A DNA stretch of 12,070 nucleotides from BS750m-G57 sp964392945 (lineage in GTDB: Bacteria; Planctomycetota; Phycisphaerae; SM23-33), in contig CAYMSH010000189.1 in the NCBI GenBank assembly GCA_964392945.1, positions 1 through 12,070 of the forward strand. Reading direction: 5' to 3'. The position numbers and the translations under genes were made by a program. The notes under the pieces were generated by a model. That model did no database searches, was not told where the DNA came from, and was given only the letters and a program-made list of their open reading frames with translations. This document shows positions 1-6,178 of the stretch, one piece after another; position 1 is the stretch's first letter, and every line of letters starts with the position of its first letter.

Positions 1-226
1 TGTCCATCTCCTGCTCCATGTAGTCGAACATCTTCTCCTGCATGGGAGCGAGTTTCTGGTAGTACTGCAGCGTGGCCTGGTAGCCGGAGACCATCTGGTT
101 GATCTTGATCAGTTGCCACTTCTGGAGGCATTCGGGCTCCTTGACGGTCCCGAACGGATCGCACAGGAATGATACTTCCCCGCTTTCGCTACGTTTAAAG
201 AACTCGCACTGGCTGCATTGTATCAT
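1..226 (-). CDS. Small four-cysteine zinc-ribbon-like protein (3' end outside window)
   Basis: The minus-strand frame opens with ATG at 226 and stays open for 75 codons to the window edge, so the C-terminus is missing. The start has a good Shine-Dalgarno, CGGAG, 8 nt upstream. The protein begins MIQCSQCEFF and has cysteines at residues 4, 7, 22 and 33, a CxxC...C...C spacing that could bind one zinc. From about residue 36 it becomes helical and rich in Q, K, E and M (for example QYYQKLAPMQEKMFDYMEQE), without a signal peptide, so it is probably cytoplasmic. I do not recognise a named family. It is transcribed divergently from the ymdB-like gene across a 213-bp gap. Zinc binding is inferred from cysteine spacing only. 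Confidence 0.7.
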   Translation of the reverse strand, partial: MIQCSQCEFFKRSESGEVSFLCDPFGTVKEPECLQKWQLIKINQMVSGYQATLQYYQKLAPMQEKMFDYMEQEMD

Positions 227-389
227 TTCATTGACTCCGTAATCCTGTATCGCCGCCGGGGCGGACCGCTCGGCGGGAGCTTTTGGGGCTAACTATATGT
301 ATGTTACCAACGTAAGCGGCGTAAATGCAATGCCGCGGCGCCGGGCTGCGTTATATCATGGGAGATTATCTTTTGCCTACCGCCCGATC

Positions 390-407
390 ATATGCATGCC
401 ATATAAT
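390..407 (+). promoter_or_regulatory. Candidate -10 box with overlapping palindrome upstream of the phosphoesterase gene
   Basis: A perfect TATAAT lies at 402-407, 32 bp before the ATG at 440, so transcription would start near 414. It overlaps a small inverted repeat, ATATG-CATGC-CATAT (390-404), that could be an operator. No acceptable -35 hexamer sits 16-18 bp upstream. The closest, TTGCCT at 373-378, is 23 bp away, so the promoter call rests on the -10 alone. Confidence 0.35.
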
Positions 408-439
408 GCGATCACGCGGGGGCTGGAAATGGACACTGA

Positions 440-1246
440 ATGTCAATCAAGATACTTTGCATAGGCGATGTAGTCGGCAAGCCGGGACGAGTCGTGCTTG
501 CCGATCATCTGGGCAACCTGATCGTAGAGCACAAAATTGACCTTGTGGTCTGCAATCCTGAGAACGCGGCCGGCGGCAGCGGATTAACCCCTCAAATTTT
601 CGGAAAGCTCCGCAACTACGGCGTGGACGTCATGACGATGGGCGATCACGTTTTCCGCAAGAGCGACATACTTCCCACGCTGCGCACATCCGACAGGATC
701 GTGCGGCCGGCGAATCTGTCGGCGCGGGCCGCGGGCAAGACATGGACCGTTGTCCCCACGAAATCAGGAGACGTCAAAGTCGGCGTGGCCTGTTTCCTCG
801 GGCAAATGTACATGGGCGCCAACGATTCACCGTGGGACGCCGCCGATCGCGTGATGGCCGAAATGCCGGCGGACGTGAAGGTTCGCGTAGTGGATTTCCA
901 CGCCGAAGCGTCAAGCGAGAAGATTGCGATGGGATGGCATCTCGACGGGCGAGCCAGCATCGTGTTCGGAACCCACACGCATATCCCGACGGCGGACTAT
1001 CGCGTCCTGCCTATGGGAACGGCGCACGTGAGCGATCTGGGCATGACCGGCCCGTACGACAGCGTGCTTGGCAGGCGGAAGGACAGAGTGCTTTCGGCGC
1101 TGACTACGTCTATGCCCGTTCGCTTTGAAGTCGCCACTGAAGACACGAGAATCTCGGCGGTCTTAGTCTCTGTCGATCCCAACACCGGACGCGCCGAATC
1201 GATACGCCGAATCGAAGTTCACCACGAGCCCCAGGAAGACGCATAG
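440..1246 (+). CDS. ymdB: YmdB/TIGR00282-family metallophosphoesterase (268 aa)
   Basis: This is a calcineurin-like two-metal phosphoesterase of the YmdB family. Studied members hydrolyse 2',3'-cyclic nucleotides or cAMP in the cytoplasm and influence RNA turnover and biofilm or sporulation decisions. Length (268 aa) is normal. Visible motifs: GD (D10) in an N-terminal GDVVGKPGR, NPENAAGG (E41, N42), MGDH (D69, H70), DFHAEASSEK (H154), GTHTHIPTAD (H179, H181) and DLGMTGPYDSV near residue 200. The MGDH motif differs from the usual GNH: the metal-ligand Asn is Asp. An in-frame TGA at 437-439 directly precedes the ATG, so 440 is the earliest possible start; the Shine-Dalgarno is weak (GGA, 6 nt away). 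The exported-protein gene at 1283 follows after 36 bp, probably in the same transcript. Family assignment is very secure; the exact substrate is not. Confidence 0.95.
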   Translation: MSIKILCIGDVVGKPGRVVLADHLGNLIVEHKIDLVVCNPENAAGGSGLTPQIFGKLRNYGVDVMTMGDHVFRKSDILPTLRTSDRIVRPANLSARAAGKTWTVVPTKSGDVKVGVACFLGQMYMGANDSPWDAADRVMAEMPADVKVRVVDFHAEASSEKIAMGWHLDGRASIVFGTHTHIPTADYRVLPMGTAHVSDLGMTGPYDSVLGRRKDRVLSALTTSMPVRFEVATEDTRISAVLVSVDPNTGRAESIRRIEVHHEPQEDA

Positions 1247-1252
1247 AACCAA

Positions 1253-1275
1253 CGGCGGCTTTACCGCCGCGGAGG
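1253..1275 (+). promoter_or_regulatory. Intercistronic hairpin abutting the ribosome binding site of the next gene
   Basis: A perfect 6-bp stem, CGGCGG (1253-1258) and CCGCCG (1264-1269), encloses a CTTTA loop. It starts 7 bp after the phosphoesterase stop codon and ends two bases before the GGAGG ribosome binding site (1271-1275) of the gene starting at 1283. No T-tract follows, so it is not a typical intrinsic terminator. It could protect an mRNA end or modulate ribosome access. Confidence 0.35.
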
Positions 1276-1282
1276 TCGACAC

Positions 1283-2155
1283 ATGACCATGAAACGGATT
1301 GCGATACTCGTTGCTGTGACCCTGGCGATCGGAGCGGCGATGCTGCCGGCCGACGAGAAGACGGTAATGCAGGCGGTGGCCGCAAAAGGCGTCGTGTTCG
1401 ACTCCTGGGGCTACAAGCTGAAATTCACCCGGCTCGAGTCCAAGTGCGACGTCAGCCTGGGTACTCGCGCCAAGAAACCTTCGACCTACACGCTGGACAT
1501 CAAGGGCTCCTGCAAGATACCAGACGATGTAGACGGGGTCCTGATGACAGAGCACCTCAAGGTCAAGAAGGCCCTGACCGCCGGCGGGAGGGACATACGC
1601 AAACCGGCCAGGGTGACAAGCGGCAGAACCGTGGCCAAGTACCGCGCCGGGACGTTCACGCCGATACTCTGGCTCAAGAAGACCCTGAAAGTCGCCGAGG
1701 TGAAGATCGACAAACTGGCGCTTGTGACAAATCCGTTCAGGATCGACAAGATCGAAGCTCAACTGGCCGTCGTTACGGCGTTGGCCCGGACCACCAAAAG
1801 CGTTCCCGCCGTTGTCTCCCAGACGTCGCGAGATCTCGCCCCCGGCCTGAAGGTCAGAGTCTCGGCGATGCGTATTAACGTCAGGCGGGAGCTTTCGATC
1901 GAATTCAGTTGCGTGCGGCGCTTCTCCGGCCCCAAGGGACCGTTCATAGAAGCCGTCACGGCTCTGGACTCAAGCGGCAAGATCATCGGCAAGGCGAGAA
2001 TCATCAGCGGTGATCCGCTCAGTGAAAAGGGAAAGGTCAATTCGCTTTTCACCCTGAGTGGAAGGAACGAACCGGCCAATCTGGAGATCACTGTCGTAAC
2101 CGACTCAAAAGTACGGGTAATCCCATTTGAGATAACGGGGATCTTCCAGAAGTAA
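1283..2155 (+). CDS. Exported protein of unknown function (290 aa)
   Basis: A strong GGAGG ribosome binding site, 7 nt upstream, supports the ATG at 1283; an in-frame ATG two codons later is less likely. The N-terminus has a basic start (MTMKR), a hydrophobic run at about residues 5-20 and a plausible cleavage after A23 (LPA|DE), so the product is probably Sec-exported and soluble in the periplasm. The mature part is rich in K, V, T and S with alternating hydrophobic residues, suggesting mostly beta structure. It may contain two units, about residues 36-160 and 170-290. No catalytic motif, transmembrane segment or lipobox is visible, and I do not recognise the family. It follows the phosphoesterase gene by 36 bp in the same direction and is probably cotranscribed, but nothing in the sequence links the two functionally. 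Confidence 0.8.
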   Translation: MTMKRIAILVAVTLAIGAAMLPADEKTVMQAVAAKGVVFDSWGYKLKFTRLESKCDVSLGTRAKKPSTYTLDIKGSCKIPDDVDGVLMTEHLKVKKALTAGGRDIRKPARVTSGRTVAKYRAGTFTPILWLKKTLKVAEVKIDKLALVTNPFRIDKIEAQLAVVTALARTTKSVPAVVSQTSRDLAPGLKVRVSAMRINVRRELSIEFSCVRRFSGPKGPFIEAVTALDSSGKIIGKARIISGDPLSEKGKVNSLFTLSGRNEPANLEITVVTDSKVRVIPFEITGIFQK

Positions 2156-2175
2156 CTTCGGCGCCGCCGGCGGGG

Positions 2176-3441
2176 TTATTCGTGTCGGAGTGCTTCTATC
2201 GGGTCCAGCGCCGCGGCGCGCCTGGCGGGGTACAGCCCGCTGATGATACCGACGGCCACGGCCATCAGGAACGGGCCTATCAGCATGGGAACTGACGTTA
2301 TTGGGGTGATGTCGAAGGTGTCTTCGAGCATCGGCGGCAGGAAGTAACCGATCGTCACGCCGATCAGTCCGCCGATCGTCGTCATCGCCATCGCCTCGAA
2401 AAGGAACTGGATGATAATGTCGCTCTTCTTGGCGCCCAGGGCTCGGCGAACGCCGATCTCCCTGGTCCGCTCAGTTACGCTGGCCAGCATTATGTTCATG
2501 ATCCCGATACCGCCTACGATCAGCGATATCGATGCGATGACCAGGAAGATCATGTCCCAGATTCGCTGTTGGGCCGCCTTGGCCTGGATCAGTTTCAGCG
2601 GGATCATGATCGCGTATTCGAGCTTATCATGGTTCTTTTCCATGATGGACCTGATGACCGGCCCGGCTTCCATCACCGCCTTTTCGTCGGCCATGCGAAG
2701 GATGACCTGATCTACTTCAACATCTTCCGAGGTCATCTGGTGATCGTGCCAGTTAACGTTGATTTCGCCGAACTTGGCGACTTTCGTGGTCTTGGGGATG
2801 AATATCGGTATGTCTTCTTCGCTGATGCCGAGCTTGGAGGGAATGTAGTCTATCACGCCGATGATATCGAACGGCTGGCCCTTCAGGCGGATCGTCCGGC
2901 CGACGGGGTTTTCGCACCTGAACGCTTTCCTGGCCAGAGTTTGAGTGATCACGCAATACGGCTGCTTGTGGAGCAGGTCCGCGGAGGTTATGAACCGGCC
3001 CTGCGATATCCGCAGGTTCAGAATGTCCTGGTAGTTCGGCGTAACTCCCATGACCAGCGAGTATCGCTTACGATCAGAAACGCAGTAGTACCTGAGTTTG
3101 ACCTTGTTAACCGTAGCGTAGTCCTTCACGCCGGGCACATTCTCGACAATGCACTTGATGTCGGCGTGCTTAATTCCGAAATGCTTGAGCTCAACGCCCT
3201 TGCTGGGTCCCCCGCCGCCGCTGGTCTCGCGGGCCGGCTCGATCGAGTTCATGATCACGTTGTTGCTGCCCAGTACGCTGAGTTTCTCCTGGGCCTCTTT
3301 GCTGGCTCCGGTCTGTATCGCCAGCATCACGCTGACGCTGCATACGCCGAACACGATCCCGAGCATTGTCAGCCCGGAGCGGACCAGGTGCACGCTGAGG
3401 CTGTGCATCGCCAGCAGGATGATGTCCAGCAGTTTACCCAT
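2176..3441 (-). CDS. MacB/FtsX-family ABC transporter permease (421 aa)
   Basis: This is the inner-membrane subunit of a MacB-type ABC system; such proteins transmit ATP-driven motion to the periplasm rather than forming a classic channel. The topology fits: TM1 about residues 23-42, a large periplasmic MacB_PCD-like domain at 43-295, TM2 at 296-320, TM3 at 346-370 and TM4 at 386-405. FtsX-domain hallmarks are GGIGIMNIMLASVTERTREIG, then VRRALGAKKSDI after TM2, and the C-terminal SGLYPARRAAALDPIEALRHE. A GGGG linker occurs near residue 75. Unlike E. coli MacB, the ATPase is a separate protein (the gene just upstream), with which this frame overlaps by 8 bp; the pair is probably translationally coupled. 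It is the last gene of the efflux operon. The product family is clear; the substrate cannot be read from sequence. Confidence 0.95.
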   Translation of the reverse strand: MGKLLDIILLAMHSLSVHLVRSGLTMLGIVFGVCSVSVMLAIQTGASKEAQEKLSVLGSNNVIMNSIEPARETSGGGGPSKGVELKHFGIKHADIKCIVENVPGVKDYATVNKVKLRYYCVSDRKRYSLVMGVTPNYQDILNLRISQGRFITSADLLHKQPYCVITQTLARKAFRCENPVGRTIRLKGQPFDIIGVIDYIPSKLGISEEDIPIFIPKTTKVAKFGEINVNWHDHQMTSEDVEVDQVILRMADEKAVMEAGPVIRSIMEKNHDKLEYAIMIPLKLIQAKAAQQRIWDMIFLVIASISLIVGGIGIMNIMLASVTERTREIGVRRALGAKKSDIIIQFLFEAMAMTTIGGLIGVTIGYFLPPMLEDTFDITPITSVPMLIGPFLMAVAVGIISGLYPARRAAALDPIEALRHE

Positions 3442-4141
3442 GAACTAATTCAACCTTGTGATAGCCTATGACGTCCGACTCGATGCGCCCGTCACTGAGC
3501 GTGATAACGCGATCGGCGTGCGCGGCGATGTGGGGTTCGTGGGTGACCATCAAAATGGTCCTCCCGCGTCGGTTCAACTCGGCGAAAAGCTCCATGATCT
3601 CGTCGCCGGTATGGGTGTCGAGATTGCCCGTAGGCTCGTCGGCCAGGAGCACCATCGGATCGTTCGACAGCGCCCTGGCGATCGCCACTCGCTGCATCTG
3701 GCCGCCGGACAACTGGCTGGGTCGATGGTCCAGACGATCGCCGAGCCCAACCAGATCGGCCAGCTCCGAACTCTTCCTGTGACGCTGGGATCGCGAAACG
3801 CCCTTGTAAAACAGCGGTATCTCGATGTTCTGGGTGACGCTCATCCAGGAGATAAGATTGAACGACTGGAAGACGAAGCCCAAGCGGGTGTTGCGGATTT
3901 CCGAAAGCTGATTGTCCGAAAACGTCGAGACATCGTCGCCGCCGAGATAGTAGTTGCCTGCGCTGGGGCGGTCCAGGCAGCCCAGGAGGTTCAGCATTGT
4001 GCTCTTGCCGGAACCGCTGGAGCCCATAATGGCGATATACTCACCGTTCGGGACGAGCAGATTCACGCCGTCCAGGGCCGTCACGCCAAGGCCTACATGG
4101 TAGGTCTTGGTCACTGATTCGAGATGAATAACCGGTTCCAT
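3434..4141 (-). CDS. ABC transporter ATP-binding protein, LolD/MacB type (235 aa)
   Basis: This cytoplasmic ATPase powers the permease encoded just downstream. All nucleotide-binding motifs are intact: Walker A GSSGSGKST (residues 40-48), Q-loop Gln92 in FVFQSFNL, signature LSGGQMQR (144-151), Walker B VLLADEPTGNLD (164-175) and switch His201 in VTHEPH. The FQSFNL, ADEPTGNLD and LNRRGRTILMVTHE patterns are typical of the LolD/MacB (MJ0796-like) class, and the length is normal. Its ATG directly abuts the TAG stop of the adaptor gene (0 bp), and its own end overlaps the permease start by 8 bp, implying coupled translation at a fixed ratio. Function as an ATPase is secure; the cargo of the complex is unknown. 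Confidence 0.96.
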   Translation of the reverse strand: MEPVIHLESVTKTYHVGLGVTALDGVNLLVPNGEYIAIMGSSGSGKSTMLNLLGCLDRPSAGNYYLGGDDVSTFSDNQLSEIRNTRLGFVFQSFNLISWMSVTQNIEIPLFYKGVSRSQRHRKSSELADLVGLGDRLDHRPSQLSGGQMQRVAIARALSNDPMVLLADEPTGNLDTHTGDEIMELFAELNRRGRTILMVTHEPHIAAHADRVITLSDGRIESDVIGYHKVELVHG

Positions 4142-6178
4142 CTATTTACTCGTCCCGGCCCGGCCGTTTCCCGAAGGCGCCTTGTCTTCGTCTTCGTCAT
4201 CTCCGTTGGCGGTCTCGTCGGACTTGGCGACAAGCAGGACCTTGTCGCCTTCTTCGAGCCCGGAAAGGATTTCGACGCGGGAGTCGTTCATCTTGCCGAT
4301 TTCTACCTGGGTCTCCAACGCGGCGCCGCCGTAGACTTTCATGCAGAAGTACTTGTCCTTCTTGTTGTATACCGAAAGGACCGGGATTGTCAGGGCGTTT
4401 TCGATTTCGTCGAGCACGAGGGTGACTTTGCCTCCCATTCCGGGCCTGAGGTTCTCTCCCGGGGTCAAGCCGTGGGCCTCCCAGTCAATTCCAACGTGAA
4501 GATCGTACGCCTTGGTCCCGGTCTTCAGCCAGTGCGGACCGGTGTTCTTCGGCAAGGGAGACGACTCGACGACGCGCCCGACGATCTGCTTCTTCTTGGC
4601 GAACGAATCGAGTACGAGTATCGCCCGGGTGCCTACGGTGTCGCCGGGCCTGCTGGCGGCTTTCTTCGGCGGAGCTTCGGAAATCTGGGCCCACTCAATC
4701 TTGACAGGCTTGATCTCCGTCTCCATTGCCCGAGCCATCTCGGCTTCTTTTTCTTCAATACCGCTGTAGAAGGCCTGGGCCTCGATCTTGGTCATTTTCC
4801 CTATTCGCACGGCTCTGGTGATCCTGGGGATGAGCTCCTCGTCCTTGACTTTGAGGTACTTGGCGACGATCTTCTCGTTGGACCATTTGTTCAGCCGAGC
4901 CCTTACCATGATGCTCCTGACCGACTTGTCGAGATACGTTCCGATCTTCGTAGTCGCCGGTGTCTTGTCCGGCTCGACAGTCACGTACTCCCTGAGCGCC
5001 TCGAAGACCATCGTCTGAACGCGGAGCGTGGTCATGTCGGGTATCTGCATCAATTTGCCACGGGGATAAATCTCTTCACCCTCCTTGACCTGCAGCCTCT
5101 GGCCCTCGCCCTTCCAGCCGGGATCGTATAGCACCAGGCCGGCCCGCTCGGCGGTGACCTTGAGCTTATCCTCGTCCTCGCGCAGTTCGGCCATCTGCTC
5201 TTTGTGCTCGTCAAGGGCTTTAATGAAACCCTTGATCTCCTGCTTTTTCCACTTCAGTTCGGCTTCCTGGGCGAGTTGGGCCTGTTCGAGCTTGAGCCTG
5301 GCTTCCTTGAGCGCTGTTTCGTTCTTCCGCATCTTCTGTACGACTGTGTGAGTCTCCAGGATCTTTAGGTCCTCTTTGGCCTGTTTTATGTCCTCCTCCA
5401 TCTGTCTGACCAGTTGGGGAATGTTGTACGTCACCAGGAGCTTCTTCGTGGCGATCGCCTTTTCGAGCTTGTTCCGAAGGGTCTCCAACGCCAGCTCGTC
5501 CGATTCTATTTCGCTTTCGCTGTAAGGCTTCTTCAACTTGGGGTCTTTGTTGACATCCTTCTTGAACTTCAGTTTCTCCTCTGCGATCTTGACCTGTTTG
5601 CCGCCCATCGTGATTGCGATTTCGGCGTCTCGCAGGTCGTTTTCCTTCTGGCCTCCCTTGGAGTTTAACCCCGTTAGCGTCTCTTGGGCTCGCAACAGAA
5701 CATCTTTCTGCAAGGCGATCAGCGTCTTGGACTGGTCGGCGTAAACCGCCAGGTTCTCCTCGGCGTCCTTCACGGCGTTCTTGGCCTGCTCCAGACTTAT
5801 CGCCTGGGCCTTCTCGGCCATGACCAACTGCTTGTTGGCCTGCTCGAGCGTAAGTTCGGCGTTATTGATCGCCAGTTCCTTTGCGTCGATGGCGTCTTCG
5901 AGCTTCTTGGACTCGAACTCTATGATCAGGTCCCCCTCCTTGACGACTGTGCCTTCCTCGACGACCTTCTTTATGATCACCGACCACTTGAGCTGGTTGG
6001 CGATGACAACCTTCTCTTCGGCCTCCACCGTGCCGGCCTCGGTAGCCGTGATGACCAGCGTTTCCCTTATCGCTTCGGCGGTCTGATTGGCCGAATTCCC
6101 TTCATCTCCGCCGAAAACCGAGCATCCGCCGGCGGCGGGCAGAAATGCGATCAATATTAAGAGCAGTTTATTTTTCAT
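4142..6178 (-). CDS. HlyD/MacA-like periplasmic adaptor lipoprotein with long coiled coil and a barrel insertion (678 aa)
   Basis: This is the adaptor bridging the inner-membrane MacB-like permease and the TolC-like outer-membrane protein. The N-terminus is a lipoprotein-like signal (hydrophobic 5-16, AAGGC with Cys19; the lipobox lacks the usual Leu at -3). Order of parts: first lipoyl half at about 46-90 (EEGTVVKEGDLIIEFES), helical coiled-coil region 90-340 with a likely break at 205-222 (Pro/Lys rich), second lipoyl half 340-378 (AERAGLVLYDPG, EGEEIYPRGKL), start of the beta barrel 384-403, an unusual helical, charged segment 404-512, barrel remainder 516-590 (VGRVVESSPLP, LRPGMGGKVTL) and membrane-proximal domain 593-650. 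An acidic, low-complexity tail follows. At 678 aa it is much longer than typical adaptors of about 370-450 aa. Its ATG overlaps the upstream TolC-like gene by 11 bp. Confidence 0.92.
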   Translation of the reverse strand: MKNKLLLILIAFLPAAGGCSVFGGDEGNSANQTAEAIRETLVITATEAGTVEAEEKVVIANQLKWSVIIKKVVEEGTVVKEGDLIIEFESKKLEDAIDAKELAINNAELTLEQANKQLVMAEKAQAISLEQAKNAVKDAEENLAVYADQSKTLIALQKDVLLRAQETLTGLNSKGGQKENDLRDAEIAITMGGKQVKIAEEKLKFKKDVNKDPKLKKPYSESEIESDELALETLRNKLEKAIATKKLLVTYNIPQLVRQMEEDIKQAKEDLKILETHTVVQKMRKNETALKEARLKLEQAQLAQEAELKWKKQEIKGFIKALDEHKEQMAELREDEDKLKVTAERAGLVLYDPGWKGEGQRLQVKEGEEIYPRGKLMQIPDMTTLRVQTMVFEALREYVTVEPDKTPATTKIGTYLDKSVRSIMVRARLNKWSNEKIVAKYLKVKDEELIPRITRAVRIGKMTKIEAQAFYSGIEEKEAEMARAMETEIKPVKIEWAQISEAPPKKAASRPGDTVGTRAILVLDSFAKKKQIVGRVVESSPLPKNTGPHWLKTGTKAYDLHVGIDWEAHGLTPGENLRPGMGGKVTLVLDEIENALTIPVLSVYNKKDKYFCMKVYGGAALETQVEIGKMNDSRVEILSGLEEGDKVLLVAKSDETANGDDEDEDKAPSGNGRAGTSK

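Noticed and set aside
325..540. Plus-strand 71-codon frame upstream of and overlapping the YmdB-like gene
   Set aside because: It overlaps the secure gene start in another frame, lacks a ribosome binding site, and gives a Cys/Arg-rich unstructured product.
2569..3471. Long plus-strand open frame (300 codons) opposite the permease gene
   Set aside because: It is antisense to a clear MacB-type permease with all family motifs, its product resembles no family, and the frame is a by-product of GC-biased codon use.
4124..5131. Plus-strand open frame of 335 codons opposite the adaptor gene
   Set aside because: Antisense to a recognisable HlyD-like gene and has repetitive Leu/Val/Asp/Gly composition typical of shadow frames.
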